NCBI GenBank assembly: GCA_965198995.1
Contig: CBDAQG010000002.1
Span: forward strand, 1,426,001-1,490,000
DNA from: CAXMMR01 sp965198995
Lineage (GTDB): Bacteria > Pseudomonadota > Alphaproteobacteria > Acetobacterales > Acetobacteraceae
Length of the DNA: 64,000 nt
Direction of reading: 5' to 3'
Shown here: positions 33,181 through 42,540 of the stretch, in pieces
Layout: the number at the start of each line of letters is the position of its first letter
Position numbering within the stretch: position 1 is the stretch's first letter
Made by a program: the position numbers and the translations under genes
The notes under the pieces: model-generated
What the model was told of the DNA's origin: nothing
Databases searched by the model: none
What the model saw: the letters and a program-made list of their open reading frames with translations, nothing else

Positions 33181-33708
33181 CTAGCTCTTGTGGCTCTTAT
33201 GTGCGCTGCGGCTTGAACGGCGGCTGCTGGCACGCAGCACGCGGCCGCTCGACACACCGCCGCAGCTCAGGAAGTCGGCCGGCTGCACGATGTCCTGGCC
33301 ACGCGCGTAGTCCGACAGCTCGGAGCCGCCATGCAGCGCCTGCACCTCCTCGAACATGCCGGCGTTCTGCTGGCAAAACACCACGCCGAGCTTCAGCCCA
33401 TTATCCGACTGAGCGTTGGCAAGCTGAGTGATGTAGTCGTCATGCGCCTTCTGCGCGCTGCGGCCATAGGCGTGCCTGAAATAGCCGCTCAGCGCCGATT
33501 CCTGCGCCGCCAGGTCGCTCTTGTAGCGGCTGACGAACTGGTTGTACTTCGACTGCTCGCCGCAGGACAGCGCCATCACCATCAGCTCGCTCTTCAGCCC
33601 GGCGACGTCGAAGGCGTGCCGGTCGCCCGGTCCGGCGCATTCGCTGGCGCTGGCGAGCGGGGCGGCCAGCAGGCTCGCGGACAGGACGACAGACGTGAGC
33701 AGGCGCAT
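33181..33708 (-). CDS. Secreted protein of unknown function
   Basis: 175 residues. Signal peptide MRLLTSVVLSASLLAAPLASA; mature part is mostly helical with four Cys (SECAGPG, LSCGEQSKY, VVFCQQNAGMF, FLSCGG) that may form two disulfides, and a strongly basic Ser/Arg/Lys/His tail. The ATG at 33708 is chosen because GGAG lies 8 bases upstream and it gives a clean signal peptide. Periplasmic or secreted by inference; family not recognised. Confidence 0.7.
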   Translation of the reverse strand: MRLLTSVVLSASLLAAPLASASECAGPGDRHAFDVAGLKSELMVMALSCGEQSKYNQFVSRYKSDLAAQESALSGYFRHAYGRSAQKAHDDYITQLANAQSDNGLKLGVVFCQQNAGMFEEVQALHGGSELSDYARGQDIVQPADFLSCGGVSSGRVLRASSRRSSRSAHKSHKS

Positions 33709-33964
33709 CGGCAAACTCCGGATTGAACGAAATGCGTCTCGCACGACGCCGGCGTGGTGGCGCTCGCAGCGTCATCCGCCGGATGAGCTAGACAAGCTAA
33801 TGAGCGGTTAAGCAACCCGATTTGCGTCCGCCCGCGAAGATCAGCATACGGTGTGACGGAGGCGCATCGCCGTCGCGTCAGCGGGCCGCCTCGCCGTAAA
33901 TACAAGCGTCGGCAGGGGCAACCCTGTCGTGACGCCGCGCCTAGACAGACGCCAGGACGCCGTC
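33709..33964. other. Divergent intergenic region
   Basis: 256 bases between the divergent starts of the secreted protein and the lipoprotein. More AT-rich than the surroundings, consistent with promoters, but I see no repeat, RNA or recognised operator. Confidence 0.4.
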
Positions 33965-34432
33965 ATGTCGGTGGCCTCTGAATCCAAGGGGATGGTTTTG
34001 AACGTTCGAGTTTCGCTCGGTGTGGTGGCGACCGGCCTGCTGCTGCAGGGCTGCATGCCGAAGGCGGTGACGGTGGGGGAGACGGCGCCGCTACCGCCGC
34101 ATTACGGCCCGCCGCCGGCGCAAACCTGCACGGTCGCCCCGTTCACCCTCGCCGAAGGCGCCAGCACGGCGGTCGCCATGACGGTCAGCAGCGACGGCGG
34201 CTACTGCGCCATCCACGCGGCCGAGACCGCAGGCGGCCCGTTCGACGTCGGCATCGAGCCGACCCAGCCCGACCACGGCAGCGCCCACATCATCAGGTAT
34301 AACGGCCAAACCAGCATCGAATACATCGCCCGGACCGGCTATGTCGGCCCCGACAAGTTCGTCGCCGAGCTGATCCGCCAGGGCCAGCCGGGCTACACCA
34401 CCCTCACCGTGTCGGTCGCGGTGATCAAGTAG
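33965..34432 (+). CDS. Lipoprotein of unknown function
   Basis: 155 residues. Hydrophobic segment and lipobox LLLQGC (Cys at residue 30), then a Pro-rich linker (PLPPHYGPPPAQ) and a beta-rich domain (AVAMTVSSDGGYCAIHA, RTGYVGPDKFVAELI, YTTLTVSVAVIK) resembling a small Ig-like/cadherin-type fold. The ATG at 33965 is preferred for its AGGA site; another in-frame ATG at 33992 is nearly on top of its purine run. Its end overlaps the convergent sulfite reductase gene by 8 bases. Confidence 0.72.
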   Translation: MSVASESKGMVLNVRVSLGVVATGLLLQGCMPKAVTVGETAPLPPHYGPPPAQTCTVAPFTLAEGASTAVAMTVSSDGGYCAIHAAETAGGPFDVGIEPTQPDHGSAHIIRYNGQTSIEYIARTGYVGPDKFVAELIRQGQPGYTTLTVSVAVIK

Positions 34433-36164
34433 CCGCCAACACCTGCCCGGCGGCATTGCGCCCGGCCCGCTCCAGCAGCCCCGCCATGCCGATCCGGTTG
34501 CACCAATCGCCGAAGCCCTCGCCCGCCTCGCCCTCGGCCGCATAGTCGCGCAGCAGCGGGTCCAGGGTCTCGAACACGGCCGCCTCGGCAATGCGATCGA
34601 ACAGCCGGAACGACAGCCGGGTGCCCTCGAAGTCGCCGCCGACATAGAGCGCGTAATAGCCCGGCATCCGCCCCACCAGGCCGATATCGCCAGTGTAGGT
34701 GCGCACGCAGCCATTCGGGCAGCCGGTGATGCGCAGGCTGATGCGCCGGTCGCTCAAGCCGTGCCGGGCCAGCAGCGCCTCCATCTGCGCCACGTGCTTC
34801 GGCTGCAGCCGCTCCGCCTCGGTCAGCGCCAGGCCGCAGGTCGGCAGGGCCGGGCAGGCGAGGGCGAAGCGCGCCAGCGGCGTCATCGTCTCGGCCGCCG
34901 CCACCCCGTGCTCGGCCAGCAGCGCCGTGACCTCCGCCCGCTGCTCAGGCGCGATGTCGCCCAGCAGCGCGTCCTGCTGCGGCGTCACCGTGATCGGGAA
35001 GCCGTAGCGCTCGGCGATCAGCCGCAACGCGCTGCGCAGCCGCAGCGGCCCGTCATCCAGGATGCGCCCCGAGGCGATCGGCACCCCCAACCACAGCCGG
35101 CCATCGCCCTGCTCATGCCAGCCCAGCACGTCCGGCACCTCGAGCCGCATCGGCCGCGCCGGCTCGAACGCCTCGCCGTAGCTACCCTCCAGCGTCGCGC
35201 GCACCCAGTCCAGCCCACGATCGTCGATCACGTATTTCAGCCGCGCCCGCCGCCGGTCGCCGCGGTCGCCGAAGTCGCGATGCAGCCCCATCACCGCATG
35301 CACCATCCGCAGCAGCCCGCCCGGCGGGATAAAGGCGATCGGCGTCGCCAGCCGCGGATACGTCCGCGGCTTGTTGTGCGTCATGCCCAGCCCACCGCCA
35401 ACGGCGATGTTGTAGCCGACGAGCTGCTCACCCTCCCACATCGCGACAATGCCAAGATCGTTGGACAGCACATCGATCGTGTTGTCCTCCGGCACCGTGA
35501 TGCCGATCTTGAACTTCCGCGGCAGGTAGGTCGGCCCATACAGCGTCTCGACCTGCTCGGCCTCCGGCACGAAGCCCGGCGTCTCGTCGAGAAAAATCTC
35601 GTAATACGCCCGGCTCTTCGGCTTCAGCAGCTCGGAGAGCGCGCAGGCATCGGCCAGCACCCGCTCGTGCCGGGCGTCGCGGATCGGCGCCGGCGATGCG
35701 GTCACGTTGCGGCTCACGTCGCCGCAGGCGCAGATCGTGGTGAGCAAGCTGTGGTTCACCGCGGCGATCGCCGGCTTGAGCTCACCCTTGAGGATGCCGT
35801 GGAACTGGATGCCCTGGCGCGAGGTGATGCGGATCGTGCCGTTCGCGTGGTCGTCGGCGAGCCGGTCGAGACCAAGATACTGCGCCGCCGTCAGCCGCCC
35901 GCCCGGCATCCGGACGCGCAGCATGAACTGATACTCTTTCTCCAGCTTCTGCTGCTTGCGCGCGGTCGCGGTGTCGCGGTCGAACTGCTCGTAGCTGCCG
36001 TGGAACTTGAGCAGCTGGTAGGCATCCTCGCTGACCTGGATGCCACCCTCCGCCAGCTCCTCCGCCAACCGCCCGCGTAGGCCGTGGCTGGCCAGCTTCA
36101 GCGCCTCGGCGCCGGAGCGCTTGGTTCCCGGCGGTGTCAGCGCGCCGCTGATGTCATCGGGCAT
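34425..36164 (-). CDS. cysI: Sulfite reductase hemoprotein subunit
   Basis: Reduces sulfite to sulfide in cysteine synthesis with sirohaem and a 4Fe-4S cluster. 579 residues: LLKFHGSYEQFDRD, RVRMPGGRLTA, ITSRQGIQFHGI, CGDVSRNVTASPAP, KFKIGITVPEDNTIDVLSND, and cluster/sirohaem ligands CPALPTCGLA and TGCPNGCVR. It fits the NADPH/ferredoxin assimilatory family; no flavoprotein (cysJ) is adjacent, so the electron donor is open. The ATG at 36164 with GGAG is preferred over a longer frame. Works with cysG (sirohaem) and cysK downstream. Confidence 0.93.
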   Translation of the reverse strand: MPDDISGALTPPGTKRSGAEALKLASHGLRGRLAEELAEGGIQVSEDAYQLLKFHGSYEQFDRDTATARKQQKLEKEYQFMLRVRMPGGRLTAAQYLGLDRLADDHANGTIRITSRQGIQFHGILKGELKPAIAAVNHSLLTTICACGDVSRNVTASPAPIRDARHERVLADACALSELLKPKSRAYYEIFLDETPGFVPEAEQVETLYGPTYLPRKFKIGITVPEDNTIDVLSNDLGIVAMWEGEQLVGYNIAVGGGLGMTHNKPRTYPRLATPIAFIPPGGLLRMVHAVMGLHRDFGDRGDRRRARLKYVIDDRGLDWVRATLEGSYGEAFEPARPMRLEVPDVLGWHEQGDGRLWLGVPIASGRILDDGPLRLRSALRLIAERYGFPITVTPQQDALLGDIAPEQRAEVTALLAEHGVAAAETMTPLARFALACPALPTCGLALTEAERLQPKHVAQMEALLARHGLSDRRISLRITGCPNGCVRTYTGDIGLVGRMPGYYALYVGGDFEGTRLSFRLFDRIAEAAVFETLDPLLRDYAAEGEAGEGFGDWCNRIGMAGLLERAGRNAAGQVLAAT

Positions 36165-36181
36165 GGATGGTGCTCCGGTAA

Positions 36182-36300
36182 GCAAGGCCAGAGGCGCTGC
36201 CTGTGGGCTTCGCTGGGGCAAGCGGCCCCAGACCCCTTTTACGAATGGATTGTAAAGGCTCCGCCTTTAATCGGGTCCCGGGACGACGCCCCTGGCCTTG
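36182..36300. repeat. Repeat B, copy 10 (short)
   Basis: Both ends with little interior: gcaaggccagaggcgctgcc / tgtgggcttcgctggggcaa on the left and tggattgtaaaggctccgcc / tttaatcgggtcccgggacg / acgcccctggcctt on the right. More mutated than other copies. Between cysI and the peroxiredoxin gene. Confidence 0.85.
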
Positions 36301-36304
36301 CGCC

Positions 36305-36937
<633 letters not shown>

Positions 36938-37027
36938 GGAACCTACTCCTGCCTCGGCCGGCACCGGCCTTGCGGCGGATATGGCGCAGCTGCCCCCGAA
37001 CCACTAGGGCGTCACGCACGATTAATG

Positions 37028-37049
37028 AACACGCAACCTCAGGCGTGTT
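37028..37049. terminator. Inverted repeat, possible weak terminator
   Basis: AACACGC and GCGTGTT with an 8-base loop, downstream of the Rrf2 gene on the minus strand and followed there by CATTAAT. A short stem without a real U tract, so either a weak terminator or a binding site upstream of the peroxiredoxin gene. Confidence 0.3.
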
Positions 37050-37076
37050 ACTGCCAATGGCCGACAGGGAGCCAGC

Positions 37077-37535
37077 CTATATGGAAAAGGTGATCGGCTC
37101 GGCCAACGGGCGCTGCAGGCCGCTCGCCTCCGCCCGCCGCAGCAGCGCCTCCAGGCTGATCGCCTGCAACTGCTCGCTCAGCCTTGCCTCCAGCTCGCCC
37201 CACAGCGCGTCCACCACCCTGTCGTGCAGCGGCCCGCCCGGCCCGCCTGCGCCGTCCTCGCACCCGCCGTCATCGCTGGTGCCGACCCGCACGATCTCCG
37301 CCAAGGTGATCTCGCGCGGCCGCCGCCCCAGCCGATACCCGCCGCGCGGCCCGCGCACGCTGTCGAGCAGCCCGGACCGCGACAGCGCCTGCAGCAGCGG
37401 CTCGATGCCGCGCCGCGCCAGCCCCGCCCGCTCGGCGATGTCGGCCGCGCTCACGGTCGTCAGCCGGCCGGCGTGAAAACCGACGTCGAGCATGATCAGC
37501 ACGCCCAGCATCGCCCTGTCGCGCCGCACCAGCAT
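37077..37535 (-). CDS. Rrf2-family transcription regulator
   Basis: 152 residues. N-terminal winged helix (MLGVLIMLDVGFHAG, TVSAADIAERAGLARRGIEP, LLDSVRGPRGGYRLGRRPRE, ITLAEIVRV) typical of Rrf2/IscR/CymR. Only one Cys remains in the region where IscR and NsrR have three cluster ligands, so it is probably cluster-free, like CymR. Divergent from cysK, so control of cysteine synthesis is the natural guess. The ATG at 37535 with an upstream GGAGG is chosen over a longer frame. Confidence 0.85.
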   Translation of the reverse strand: MLVRRDRAMLGVLIMLDVGFHAGRLTTVSAADIAERAGLARRGIEPLLQALSRSGLLDSVRGPRGGYRLGRRPREITLAEIVRVGTSDDGGCEDGAGGPGGPLHDRVVDALWGELEARLSEQLQAISLEALLRRAEASGLQRPLAEPITFSI

Positions 37536-37632
37536 GCCGCTTGCCCTCCGCCCGCATTGTCCAGGCCATGACCATAGCCCACCTAAACCGTCAGATGGGC
37601 GCGTAACACCGCCGTCATAAGGAGATTCTCTG
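37536..37632. promoter_or_regulatory. Divergent Rrf2/cysK control region
   Basis: 97 bases between the two starts, with an AAGGAG site for cysK. Probably contains cysK promoter and Rrf2 operator; no confident motif identified. Confidence 0.4.
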
Positions 37633-38667
37633 ATGTCCGAGGTGTTGTCACGTCCGCCCGGCGCCAACCCGCCCGGCGCGCCATCCATCGCCCAGGCGCC
37701 ACGCCTCAGCCAGACCGCAGCCCCGCGCGGCCGCATCTACGCCAACATCCTGGAGACCGTCGGCGGCACCCCGCTGGTGCGCATCCCCCGCCTCGCCGCG
37801 GCCGAAAAACTCGTCGCCGACGTCGCCCTCAAGCTCGAATTCTTCAACCCGCTCGGCTCGGTCAAGGACCGCATCGGCCTGTGGATGGTCGAAGCCGCCG
37901 AACAGCAGGGCCAGATCACCCCGGGGCGCACGGTCCTGGTCGAGCCCACCTCCGGCAACACCGGCATCGCGCTCGCCTTCGTCGCCGCCGCCAAAGGCTA
38001 CCGCCTCATCGTCACCATGCCCGAAAGCGCCTCGATCGAGCGGCGCAAGATGCTGCGGCTGATGAACGCCGAGGTCGAGCTCACCCCGGCCAAACTCGGC
38101 ATGGCCGGCGCCATCGCCCGCGCCCGCGAGATCCTGCAGCACACCGACGACGCCTGGATGCCCCGCCAGTTCGACAACCCGGCCAACCCCGACATCCACG
38201 CCGCCACCTCGGCCGAGGAGATCTGGGCCGACACCGAGGGCCAGATCGACATCCTCGTCGCCGGCGTCGGCACCGGCGGCACCATCACCGGCATCGCCCG
38301 CGCCCTCAAACCGCGCCGGCCAACCCTGCGCGCCATCGCCGTCGAGCCGGCCGAAAGCGCCGTGCTGTCCGGCGACGAGCCCGGCCCGCACGGCATCCAG
38401 GGCATCGGCCCAGGCTTCAAGCCGGGCACGCTGGACATGAGCGTGGTCGACGAGGTGATCAGCGTCTCCGAACGCGAGTCGCTGGCCGCCGCCCGACAGA
38501 TCGCCCGCGTCGAAGGCCTGCCGGTCGGCATCTCCTCGGGCGCGACGCTGGTGGCGGTGCTGCGGCTCGGCCGGCTGCCGGAGAACGCCGGCAAGCTGAT
38601 CGTCGGCATCGTGCCCTCGTTCGCCGAGCGCTATTTGTCAACGGCGTTGTTCAGCGGGCTGACGTAA
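37633..38667 (+). CDS. cysK: Cysteine synthase A
   Basis: Makes cysteine from O-acetylserine and sulfide. A 344-residue fold-type II PLP enzyme with PLP lysine in FFNPLGSVKDRIGLWM, PTSGNTGIALAFVAAAKGYR, VAGVGTGGTITGIAR, GPHGIQGIGPGFKPGTL and ISSGATLVAVLRL. About 25 extra residues precede the usual N-terminus. Perfect AAGGAGA site. Sulfide would come from cysI on the other side of the Rrf2 gene. Confidence 0.94.
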   Translation: MSEVLSRPPGANPPGAPSIAQAPRLSQTAAPRGRIYANILETVGGTPLVRIPRLAAAEKLVADVALKLEFFNPLGSVKDRIGLWMVEAAEQQGQITPGRTVLVEPTSGNTGIALAFVAAAKGYRLIVTMPESASIERRKMLRLMNAEVELTPAKLGMAGAIARAREILQHTDDAWMPRQFDNPANPDIHAATSAEEIWADTEGQIDILVAGVGTGGTITGIARALKPRRPTLRAIAVEPAESAVLSGDEPGPHGIQGIGPGFKPGTLDMSVVDEVISVSERESLAAARQIARVEGLPVGISSGATLVAVLRLGRLPENAGKLIVGIVPSFAERYLSTALFSGLT

Positions 38668-38682
38668 GGGAAGGGGAGACAG

Positions 38683-38890
38683 GTAAGGCCAGGGCTCTGC
38701 CCTGGACCCGCTGGGGGCGGCCCCCCCAGACCCGCATCCGTTAGGAGATCAAGCCTGGATCTTTCTTGCTTGGCGAAGCCATTCAATCCTGCTTCGCACG
38801 GCACCGGCGCCGCCACAGAGTCACGAATAAGAAATGGATTTTAAAGGCTCCGCCTTTAATGGGGTCCAGGGGCAAAGCCCTTGGCCTTCC
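38683..38890. repeat. Repeat B, copy 11 (full length, reversed)
   Basis: Left end taaggccagggctctgccct / ggacccgctgggggcggccc / ccccagaccc; interior ttgcttggcgaagccattca / atcctg as in copy 5; right end tggattttaaaggctccgcc / tttaatggggtccaggggca / aagcccttggccttcc. Overlaps the 3' end of cysG, whose last codons it encodes. Confidence 0.93.
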
Positions 38891-40199
38891 TCGCCACCAC
38901 CTCGCCCAGGATCAGCAGCGCCGGCCCGCCATCTGACCAGCCCGCCGCGTCCTCGGCCAGGCGTGCCAGTGTCCCCCGTAGAATACGCTGCCGCTCGGTG
39001 CCGCCGCGCTCCACCAGCATCGCCGGGTGCTCGGCGCGCATCCCCGCCGCCCGCAGCCCGGCGGCCAGGCGCGGCAGCGTCGCCAGCCCCATATACACCG
39101 CCACCGTCTTGCCGGGCCGCGCCAGGTCATCGAAGTCGAGGTCCAGGTGCCCGTCGGCCACCGACCCCTTCAGGTGCCCGGTCACCAGGGTGAGCGACTG
39201 CGCCGCGTCGCGGTGGGTCAGCGGCACGTGCGCCCCGGCGGCGCAGGCGAGGGCGGCGGTGATGCCGGGCACGATCTCGAAGGCGATGCCGGCCGCCTCC
39301 AGCACCTCCATCTCCTCGCCGCCGCGACCAAACACGAACGGGTCGCCACCCTTGAGGCGCACCACCCGCTTGCCCTCCGACGCCAAGCGGACCAGCAGGG
39401 CGGAGATGTCCTCCTGCGGCAGGGTGTGCCGCGAGCGCGCCTTGCCGACATAGATCCGCTCGGCATCGCGCCGCGCGAGCTCCAGCACGCCCTCGCCGAC
39501 GAGCCGGTCGTGCACGATCACGTCGGCCTCGCCGAGCAGCCGCTGGGCGCGCAGCGTCAGCAGGTCGGCCGCCCCCGGCCCGGCGCCGACGAGGTAGACG
39601 ATGCCGCGTTCGGGCAAGGCGCTGCCGGCGCTGGCCGCTGCCAGCACGCGGCCATACTCCGCGTCGGCGGCCGCCTCGTCGCCGGCCAGCACCAGGTCGG
39701 CAACCCGGCCGTCGAGCGTCGCCTCCAGCAGCCGCCGCCGGCGCACCATGTCGGGCAGCGCGGTCCGGGTGCGCGCCTTCCAGCGCTCGGCCAGCGCCCC
39801 GAGGCGGGCGATCCGCGGCGCCAGCAGCACCTCGATTCGAGCCCGCACCAGCCGTGCGAGCACCGGCGCGACCCCGCCCGACGACACCGCGACGATCAAA
39901 GGATCGCGATCGACCACCGAGGGCGTGATGAAGCTGCACAGCTCCGGCCGGTCGACCACATTGACCGGAATGCCGGCCGCCATCGCCGCGGCGGAGAGCG
40001 CCTGCAGCTCGGCCTCCGGCGCGTCGGCGCCGATGGCGATTGCGATACCGTCAAGCAGGCCGGGCTCAAACCGCTCCGCCCGCACGACGGTGGCGCCGGC
40101 GGCGGCCAGCGGCTGCGACTTGCGCTCGGCCACCTCGCCCTCGCCGAGCACCAGCGCCCGGCGTCCGGTCAGGTCCAGAAAGATCGGGTAGGTGCGCAT
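38856..40199 (-). CDS. cysG: Siroheme synthase (multifunctional CysG)
   Basis: Makes sirohaem for sulfite reductase from uroporphyrinogen III. 447 residues: N-terminal NAD-dependent dehydrogenase/ferrochelatase half (YPIFLDLTGRRALVLGEGEV, AERKSQPL, VVDRPELCSFITPSVVDRDPL, VAVSSGGVAPVLARLVR) and C-terminal methyltransferase half (VYLVGAGPGAADLLTLRA, ADVIVHDRLV, VVRLKGGDPFVFGRGGEEME, VPGITAALACAAGAHVPLTH, VTGHLKG). The last ten residues (KAKGFAPGPH and the TAA) come from repeat B copy 11. Confidence 0.94.
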   Translation of the reverse strand: MRTYPIFLDLTGRRALVLGEGEVAERKSQPLAAAGATVVRAERFEPGLLDGIAIAIGADAPEAELQALSAAAMAAGIPVNVVDRPELCSFITPSVVDRDPLIVAVSSGGVAPVLARLVRARIEVLLAPRIARLGALAERWKARTRTALPDMVRRRRLLEATLDGRVADLVLAGDEAAADAEYGRVLAAASAGSALPERGIVYLVGAGPGAADLLTLRAQRLLGEADVIVHDRLVGEGVLELARRDAERIYVGKARSRHTLPQEDISALLVRLASEGKRVVRLKGGDPFVFGRGGEEMEVLEAAGIAFEIVPGITAALACAAGAHVPLTHRDAAQSLTLVTGHLKGSVADGHLDLDFDDLARPGKTVAVYMGLATLPRLAAGLRAAGMRAEHPAMLVERGGTERQRILRGTLARLAEDAAGWSDGGPALLILGEVVARKAKGFAPGPH

Positions 40200-40339
40200 T
40201 GCCGGCGATCATAGCGCCTTGCTGCGGCGCGGCGAGGCCCGGGCCGGCGCTTGGCGTCCCACCATCTTTGCCGCAGCACCCAGGTGAGCTACTTGGATCA
40301 GGAAGCGTCGTCACCGGCGCGTAACACAGGGATGGCTGG
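40200..40339. promoter_or_regulatory. Divergent cysG/epimerase region
   Basis: 140 bases between divergent starts; should hold promoters for cysG and for the six-gene glycan cluster. GGCGCGTAACAC here also occurs upstream of cysK (37598-37609), a possible shared motif. Confidence 0.4.
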
Positions 40340-41449
40340 ATGACGCGACGGGTGCTGGTGACGGGCGGTGCGGGGTTCATCGGTTGCCACGTCGTGGCTG
40401 CGCTGCTGGCCCGGGGCGACGACGTGCGGGTGCTCGACAGCCTGATCGAGCAGGTGCATGCGCCCGGCGCGCGGCCGGCGATCCTCTCCGAGGTCGAGTT
40501 CATCGAGGGCGACGTGCGCGACCCTGGCCTGGTGCGCGACGCCATCGCCGGCGTCGACCGGGTGGTGCACCTCGCCGCCGAGGTCGGCGTCGGCCAGAGC
40601 ATGTATGCCATCGACCGCTACGTGTCGGTGAACGACCAGGGCACCGCGGTGCTGTTCCAGCAGCTCATCGAGCGCCCGGTGGAGCGCGTGGTCACCGCCT
40701 CGTCGATGAGCATCTACGGCGAGGGCCTGTATCGCTCAGCCGACGGCACCGTGTTCTCGGACATCGTCCGGCCGTCCACCCGGCCCGGCGCCGGCTGGGA
40801 TCCGCTCGGTCCGGCCGGCGAGACGCTGACCCCGCTCGCCACTCCCGAGACCAAGCCGCCCAGCCTCGCCTCGGTCTACGCGCTGACGAAATACGTCCAG
40901 GAGCGGCTGACCCTGTGCGTCGCCCCCGCCTACGGCATGCAGGGCGTCGCGCTCCGGCTGTTCAACGTCTACGGCCCCGGCCAGGCGCTCTCGAACCCCT
41001 ACACCGGCGTGCTGGCGATCTTCGCCTCGCGGCTGCTCAACCGCGAGCGGCCGATGGTGTTCGAGGACGGGCTGCAGCGGCGCGACTTCGTCCATGTCGA
41101 GGACGTCGCCGACGCCTTCCTGCTGGCGCTCGAGGCGCCGGCGGCGGCCGGCCGGGCGCTGAACATCGGCAGCGGCCGCGACGTCACCGTGAACGAGGTG
41201 GCGGCCACCCTGGCGGGCGCGATGGGTTTGTCGCAGCTGTCCCCCGAGGTCACCGGCAAGGCCCGTACCGGCGACATCCGCCACTGCTTCGGCGACATCG
41301 GCGAGGCCGCGCGGGTGCTCGGCTTTGAGCCTCGCCGCGACTTCGCCGCCTCGATCGGCGCCGTCGTCGAGTGGGTGCGCCGCCAGCGCGCGGTGGATCG
41401 GGTGAGCGAGGCGCGTGAGGAGCTTGAGCGCCGCGGGCTGGTCGCCTGA
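40340..41449 (+). CDS. NAD-dependent nucleotide-sugar epimerase/dehydratase
   Basis: A 369-residue extended SDR: VLVTGGAGFIGCHVVAALL, LDSLIEQVH, VVHLAAEVGVGQSMY, TASSMSIYGEG, active-site YALTKYVQE, LRLFNVYGPGQALSNPYTGV, RDFVHVEDVADAFLLAL and LNIGSGRDVTVNEV. The SMSIYGEG and long mid-insert remind me of dTDP-rhamnose 4-epimerase-like proteins. First gene of a cluster with overlaps or short gaps (its stop overlaps the next start as TGATG). Confidence 0.85.
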   Translation: MTRRVLVTGGAGFIGCHVVAALLARGDDVRVLDSLIEQVHAPGARPAILSEVEFIEGDVRDPGLVRDAIAGVDRVVHLAAEVGVGQSMYAIDRYVSVNDQGTAVLFQQLIERPVERVVTASSMSIYGEGLYRSADGTVFSDIVRPSTRPGAGWDPLGPAGETLTPLATPETKPPSLASVYALTKYVQERLTLCVAPAYGMQGVALRLFNVYGPGQALSNPYTGVLAIFASRLLNRERPMVFEDGLQRRDFVHVEDVADAFLLALEAPAAAGRALNIGSGRDVTVNEVAATLAGAMGLSQLSPEVTGKARTGDIRHCFGDIGEAARVLGFEPRRDFAASIGAVVEWVRRQRAVDRVSEAREELERRGLVA

Positions 41450-42540
41450 TGGCCGCCATACCGATCATGAAGCGCCCGGTCCTGGTCACCGGCGGCGCCG
41501 GCTTCATCGGCAGCAACCTGGTTGACCGCCTCGCCCGTGCCGGCCACGACGTGCTGGTGTTCGACGCGCTGTCGCGGCCCGGGGTGGAGCGCAACCTGGC
41601 CTGGCTGCAGGCCCGCCACCCGGCCCGGCTGCGCGCCGTCATCGCCGATTTGCGCGACGAGCCGGCGCTGACGGAGGCGGTCGAGCAGGCCGGCGCGGTG
41701 TTCCACCTCGCCGCCCAGGTGGCGGTGACGACCAGCCTGCAGAACCCGGTGGCCGACTTCCAGATCAACCTGGCCGCCACCCTGTCGCTGCTGGAGGCGC
41801 TGCGCCGCCGCGGCGAGGGCGTGCCGCTGGTGTTCGCCTCCACCAACAAGGTCTACGGCAACCTCGCCGACATCGAGCTGCTGAACGAGGGGCAAGCCGG
41901 CTACCTGCCGGCCGATCCCGCTTTGGCCGCGCACGGCATCGGCGAGGGCAGGGCGCTCGACTTCTACACGCCCTACGGCTGCTCGAAGGGTGCCGCCGAC
42001 CAGTACGTGCTCGACTACGCACGCGGCTTCGGCGTGCCGGCCGCGGTGCTGCGCATGAGCTGCATCTACGGCCCACGCCAGCTCGGCACCGAAGACCAGG
42101 GCTGGCTCGCGCACTTCCTGCTCAGCGTGCTGCGCCGCCAGCCGATCACCATCTACGGCGACGGCCAGCAGGTGCGCGACGTGCTCTATGTCGAGGACGC
42201 GGTGGCCGCCTACCTCGCCGCCTGGGCCCGCATCGGGCAGGTCTCGGGCACCGCCTACAACCTCGGCGGCGGCAGCGCCAACGCCGTCACCCTGCTCGCG
42301 GTGATCGGCGAGATCGAGCGGCTGACCGGCATCCCCGCCATGCTGCGCTTTGCCGACTGGCGGCCGGGCGACCAGCGCTACTTCGTCGCCGACGCCCGCC
42401 GCGCCGCAGCCGAGCTCGGCCTCGCCGCGCCGCTGGCCTGGCGCGACGGGCTCCTGCGCCTGCTCGGCTGGATGCGCGAGGAGCGGGTGGTCGCGCCCCC
42501 GCCGCCGACCGGTGTCGCGCTGCAGGCGGGTGCCGCGTGA
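41449..42540 (+). CDS. NAD-dependent epimerase, CDP-paratose 2-epimerase-like
   Basis: A 363-residue extended SDR: VLVTGGAGFIGSNLVDRLA, VFHLAAQVAVTTSLQNP, FASTNKVYGNL, active site YTPYGCSKGAADQYVLDYAR, LRMSCIYGPRQLGTEDQGWL, VRDVLYVEDAVAAYLAAW and AYNLGGGSANAVTLL. The NKVYG and TEDQGW pairs are what I associate with CDP-paratose/tyvelose 2-epimerases, so an unusual sugar is plausible. An internal ATG seven codons in (before KRPVLVTGG) is an alternative start. The next gene's start overlaps its end. Confidence 0.83.
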   Translation: MAAIPIMKRPVLVTGGAGFIGSNLVDRLARAGHDVLVFDALSRPGVERNLAWLQARHPARLRAVIADLRDEPALTEAVEQAGAVFHLAAQVAVTTSLQNPVADFQINLAATLSLLEALRRRGEGVPLVFASTNKVYGNLADIELLNEGQAGYLPADPALAAHGIGEGRALDFYTPYGCSKGAADQYVLDYARGFGVPAAVLRMSCIYGPRQLGTEDQGWLAHFLLSVLRRQPITIYGDGQQVRDVLYVEDAVAAYLAAWARIGQVSGTAYNLGGGSANAVTLLAVIGEIERLTGIPAMLRFADWRPGDQRYFVADARRAAAELGLAAPLAWRDGLLRLLGWMREERVVAPPPPTGVALQAGAA

